A stretch of 7,344 nucleotides of DNA from an uncultured Lachnospiraceae bacterium (lineage in GTDB: Bacteria; Bacillota_A; Clostridia; Lachnospirales; Lachnospiraceae), in assembly GCA_910585655.1 (NCBI GenBank), contig CAJUFW010000169.1:1-7344 (forward strand), given 5' to 3'. The translations under genes and the position numbers were made by a program. Positions 4,964 through 7,344 of the stretch are shown here, piece by piece (within the stretch, counting starts at the first letter, position 1; each line of letters begins with the position of its first letter). Under the pieces are notes generated by a model that worked only from the letters and a program-made list of their open reading frames with translations, was not told where the DNA came from and did not search any database.

Positions 4964-5689
4964 ATGAAAAAAAAGCTTATAAAAGTACTGGAATTTTTTG
5001 CCGTAATCCTCTCTCTGGTTCTGGCAGTGTTTGTAGCGACCAATCTTAGTATCGAATCTATATTACGGAAAAATGAAGAGCCTGTCACCTTGGCCATGAC
5101 AGAAGGCGGGCTGCCGGAGGATTACATCGGGAAGCCTGCCGCAGAGGATATCCCACGGATCACCGATGCCGCAACCTGGCAAGATACTTGGGCAACCAGC
5201 TATGTCACCATCGAACCGATCGACATCATTCCTACCGGAATCGGTTCCCGTCATCCATGGATCGATGCTTATACCACCAGAACCAGACGCTCCCCTTCCC
5301 GTAAACGTCCGGATGTCAACAGTATGAGCTTTGACCTGTTAGACGAATATGGCGAATACCATATCATACAGCTTCCGGATCAATCCTATATTCTGGCGCA
5401 GATGTCCAAGGACGACGCCAGAAAGCTAAAAGCCGGAAAGGAAATCACTCTCCCGGTAGGTCGGAAGGACGGCGTACATAGACAGGCGCTGCCTCGGATT
5501 TCCGAACTCTGTGACAAATACAACGTCGATACCGAAGGTGTGTTTTACTGTATCAACGATTCCTGGAATGAAGGGCATCAACTAATGGTTCAGATCATCC
5601 GCCTTGCCGTCGGCTTTCTTGTTACGCTTGTATTCGGAACCATTTTAATCCTTATCATTGATAAGATTTTTAAAGCAAAAGAATCCTAA
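4964..5689 (+). CDS. Unknown bitopic membrane protein with extracytoplasmic domain
   Basis: This 241-aa protein begins with a lysine-rich n-region (MKKK) and a hydrophobic segment (about 8-27), and ends with a second strong membrane segment (about 209-233) followed by DKIFKAK. Both ends should therefore be cytoplasmic and residues about 30-205 outside. The outer domain has a disorder-prone basic stretch (104-116, rich in Arg and Ser). A strand-rich part follows at about 118-165, and two cysteines (C183, C196) could form a disulfide. I recognise no catalytic motif. AAGGAG at 4951-4956 lies 7 nt before the ATG, an excellent site. It is the last gene of the operon and ends 5 bp before the stop of the convergent SpoIID-like gene, with no clear terminator in between. 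It might be a sensor, a scaffold or part of an envelope complex with the two proteins encoded upstream. Confidence 0.82.
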   Translation: MKKKLIKVLEFFAVILSLVLAVFVATNLSIESILRKNEEPVTLAMTEGGLPEDYIGKPAAEDIPRITDAATWQDTWATSYVTIEPIDIIPTGIGSRHPWIDAYTTRTRRSPSRKRPDVNSMSFDLLDEYGEYHIIQLPDQSYILAQMSKDDARKLKAGKEITLPVGRKDGVHRQALPRISELCDKYNVDTEGVFYCINDSWNEGHQLMVQIIRLAVGFLVTLVFGTILILIIDKIFKAKES

Positions 5690-5694
5690 ACGGT

Positions 5695-7344
5695 CTATCG
5701 TACTGTCGTTCCGGTAAAATAATGTTCTAAAATTTCTTTATACGTATAGCCTGCTTCAGCCATTCCGCGAGCGCCGGATTGGCTGAGGCCTACTCCATGC
5801 CCATAGCCGGTGCCTGCAAATACATAAGAATCCGGGGAGGATGACCCCTCTAAGGCAAATCCGGTTCGATTATCGTCACTCAGCACCATATATTGCTCCA
5901 TCGAAGTATCCAGTCTTTTTTTCTCACCGGAACCGCTTAATACATAAGAATCGCTGATTCTTTGTTCCTTTTTACCATCGGCGCCCTGCATGATCACCCG
6001 ATCCGGTGTCTCTCCATAGGAAATCACCTTAAACTTGGTGCTATACAGCCCCAGAGCCGAACGAATCTGATCCTTTTCCAAGGTTACACTTCCGGCAGTT
6101 CCTTCTATCTTCAGCGCATATATCCGCCCTGATTCCGTACGAATCTCCGGTGTCACTGCGGTAATCGTGCCAATCCCTTTGCCCTTTGACCCAATCCGCG
6201 AAAGGATTTGCTGCTTGGTCATCGTCACGATCCACGGCTTTTTTGCCGGATTGTTCTCAAAAATATCCGATACTCCGCGTAAATACGGAATGTTGCTGTT
6301 CCATACATCTTCTACCGCTTCGGTACTGCCTCCGCTTGTAGAAAAATAATAAGTCTTTACTACCTGATTTTCATAACAGACCATTTTTCCTCTGGTCGCA
6401 TCTACCGCCTGCGTAGTAGCAGGCTGCTCCACTCCATAGCCCTTATAAGCCTGATGAAGCGTGGTATTACCCATCCGATAGCCCTTGCTTAGCTGACCGC
6501 TGCTGCCAGGTCCTGCCGTCAGAAGCGCATAACCTCTCGCGCAAACCGCCTGCGCCTTTAAAGCTTCTGCGGGCCATGTATATGGTACTTCACTAGGCAC
6601 GACACCGTACAAATACTGTTCCAACGGCAGTACATTGACAGCCGTCACCCCGGAATTCCCGTACCGTCCGACCTCCAAACGTCCCCGATAGGAATTCCCG
6701 CCGGAAAGACGGAGGATAGAAGCACTTGGTGTGCTGCTTGTCGCGCCGTTGCCTGCAGTCGGCGCAAACTGCGGATAAGAGCCTGCCAGCTCTGCATCGA
6801 TCAAAAAACCGCCGTTTTGCGTTGTCACCATCAGCATATGCACGCTGTTTCTTGACGTTTTAGAAAGATCTGATACGCCTTTCGTCCCGGAAGGTACATA
6901 GACCTTCCAGCTTCCTTTACCGGTAGAAACCGGATATGCCGCAAACGTTCCTAAAGCACGGTATTCCGCTGCCTTCTGCACGGCTGACGAATACGTCTGG
7001 TAGCTTCCTTTGCATACACTCCAGGTTCCGGTTTCCGGACGAATGACAAATCCGTTTCCACTATAAATCGTTTCCTGCGGATAAAATACATCGTTGATAC
7101 AATAACCGTATTGCAGCGAGGTATTCTGCACCGTCACCTGCCCGACTCGTTCGTAATCGCTTTTAAGACCTACCCGTATATAATCGGTCTCTGCTGCCTG
7201 CACAGTGACAATATCATGACCGAACTGCCCTATCCATACTGCCAGCAGCAGAAGCAGCACACCAGTCAGACGTATCAGCCTCTGTTTGTTTTTACAGCCT
7301 TCCCAGCAGCCAGGTAATAAACTGCTGCGCTGTTCTTCCTGATT
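5695..7344 (-). CDS. SpoIID/LytB-domain peptidoglycan enzyme with SPOR-like region (5' end outside window)
   Basis: The frame stays open from the stop at 5695-5697 to the right edge, giving at least 549 residues. A GTG at 7260 could start a 521-aa form, but it has no ribosome binding site and would remove the basic stretch KNKQRLIRL that precedes the hydrophobic segment, so the true start is probably beyond 7344. Numbering from that GTG: a signal or anchor segment ends near QAA (21-23). Residues about 78-123 look like a SPOR domain (TWSVCKGSYQTY, then AAYPV and WKVYVPS). The SpoIID domain runs from about 190 to the end, with LPLEQYLYGVVPSEVP at 211-226. E224 aligns with the catalytic Glu of SpoIID lytic transglycosylases. 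The GYGHGVGLSQSGA motif is at 485-497. SpoIID cleaves glycan strands stripped of peptides, and SPOR domains bind such strands, so the pairing is coherent. It may act in sporulation engulfment or in vegetative wall turnover. Confidence 0.93.
   Translation of the reverse strand, partial: NQEEQRSSLLPGCWEGCKNKQRLIRLTGVLLLLLAVWIGQFGHDIVTVQAAETDYIRVGLKSDYERVGQVTVQNTSLQYGYCINDVFYPQETIYSGNGFVIRPETGTWSVCKGSYQTYSSAVQKAAEYRALGTFAAYPVSTGKGSWKVYVPSGTKGVSDLSKTSRNSVHMLMVTTQNGGFLIDAELAGSYPQFAPTAGNGATSSTPSASILRLSGGNSYRGRLEVGRYGNSGVTAVNVLPLEQYLYGVVPSEVPYTWPAEALKAQAVCARGYALLTAGPGSSGQLSKGYRMGNTTLHQAYKGYGVEQPATTQAVDATRGKMVCYENQVVKTYYFSTSGGSTEAVEDVWNSNIPYLRGVSDIFENNPAKKPWIVTMTKQQILSRIGSKGKGIGTITAVTPEIRTESGRIYALKIEGTAGSVTLEKDQIRSALGLYSTKFKVISYGETPDRVIMQGADGKKEQRISDSYVLSGSGEKKRLDTSMEQYMVLSDDNRTGFALEGSSSPDSYVFAGTGYGHGVGLSQSGARGMAEAGYTYKEILEHYFTGTTVR

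Noticed and set aside
1..7344. CRISPR array, tRNA, rRNA, transposase or phage genes
   Set aside because: I saw no regularly spaced repeats, tRNA-like cloverleaf, rRNA segment, transposase or integrase sequence on either strand.

Overview
The window looks like chromosomal DNA of a Gram-positive, low-to-mid-GC Clostridia-type bacterium, most plausibly a member of the Lachnospiraceae. The reasons are strong AGGAG/GGAGG ribosome binding sites, a sigma-A promoter with a 17-bp spacer (TTGACA/TAGAAT), intrinsic terminators with T-runs, a TTG start codon, and a SpoIID-family cell-wall enzyme. The taxonomic call is inference; no rRNA or other marker gene is present.

Layout from left to right. (1) 1-1010 is an accessory-looking, AT-rich stretch. 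It holds one small gene for a protein with a bacterial Ig-like fold (42-623), then about 400 bp without a convincing gene. The right part of that gap (879-1010) is packed with GC-rich hairpins: a nested stem with an overlapping alternative stem, a terminator-like hairpin, a 16-bp near-perfect hairpin, and the terminator of the next gene. It resembles a dispersed, structured intergenic repeat. (2) 1027-3854 is a divergent pair of metal-ion transport genes. A CDF-family cation exporter with a manganese-type site signature and a duplicated C-terminal domain lies on the minus strand. A CNNM/CBS/CorC-HlyC protein lies on the plus strand. Recognisable promoters for both sit in the 230-bp gap, and the plus-strand mRNA has a foldable 5' leader. 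A clear terminator closes the plus-strand gene. (3) 3902-5689 is a compact three-gene operon of unknown function, made of a two-TM protein with a beta-rich cytoplasmic domain, a one-TM protein with two CxxC pairs, and a protein with an N- and a C-terminal TM around an extracytoplasmic domain. The first two genes overlap at TGATG. (4) 5695-7344 is a minus-strand, convergent gene for a secreted or membrane-anchored SpoIID/LytB-type peptidoglycan enzyme with a SPOR-like N-terminal segment. It is cut by the right edge of the window, and its true start lies outside.

Functionally, the central pair is a cation-homeostasis locus. The right-hand gene acts on the cell envelope. The three-gene operon cannot be assigned but is clearly membrane-associated. 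The least explained parts are that operon, the structured intergenic element at the left, and the leader before the CNNM gene.
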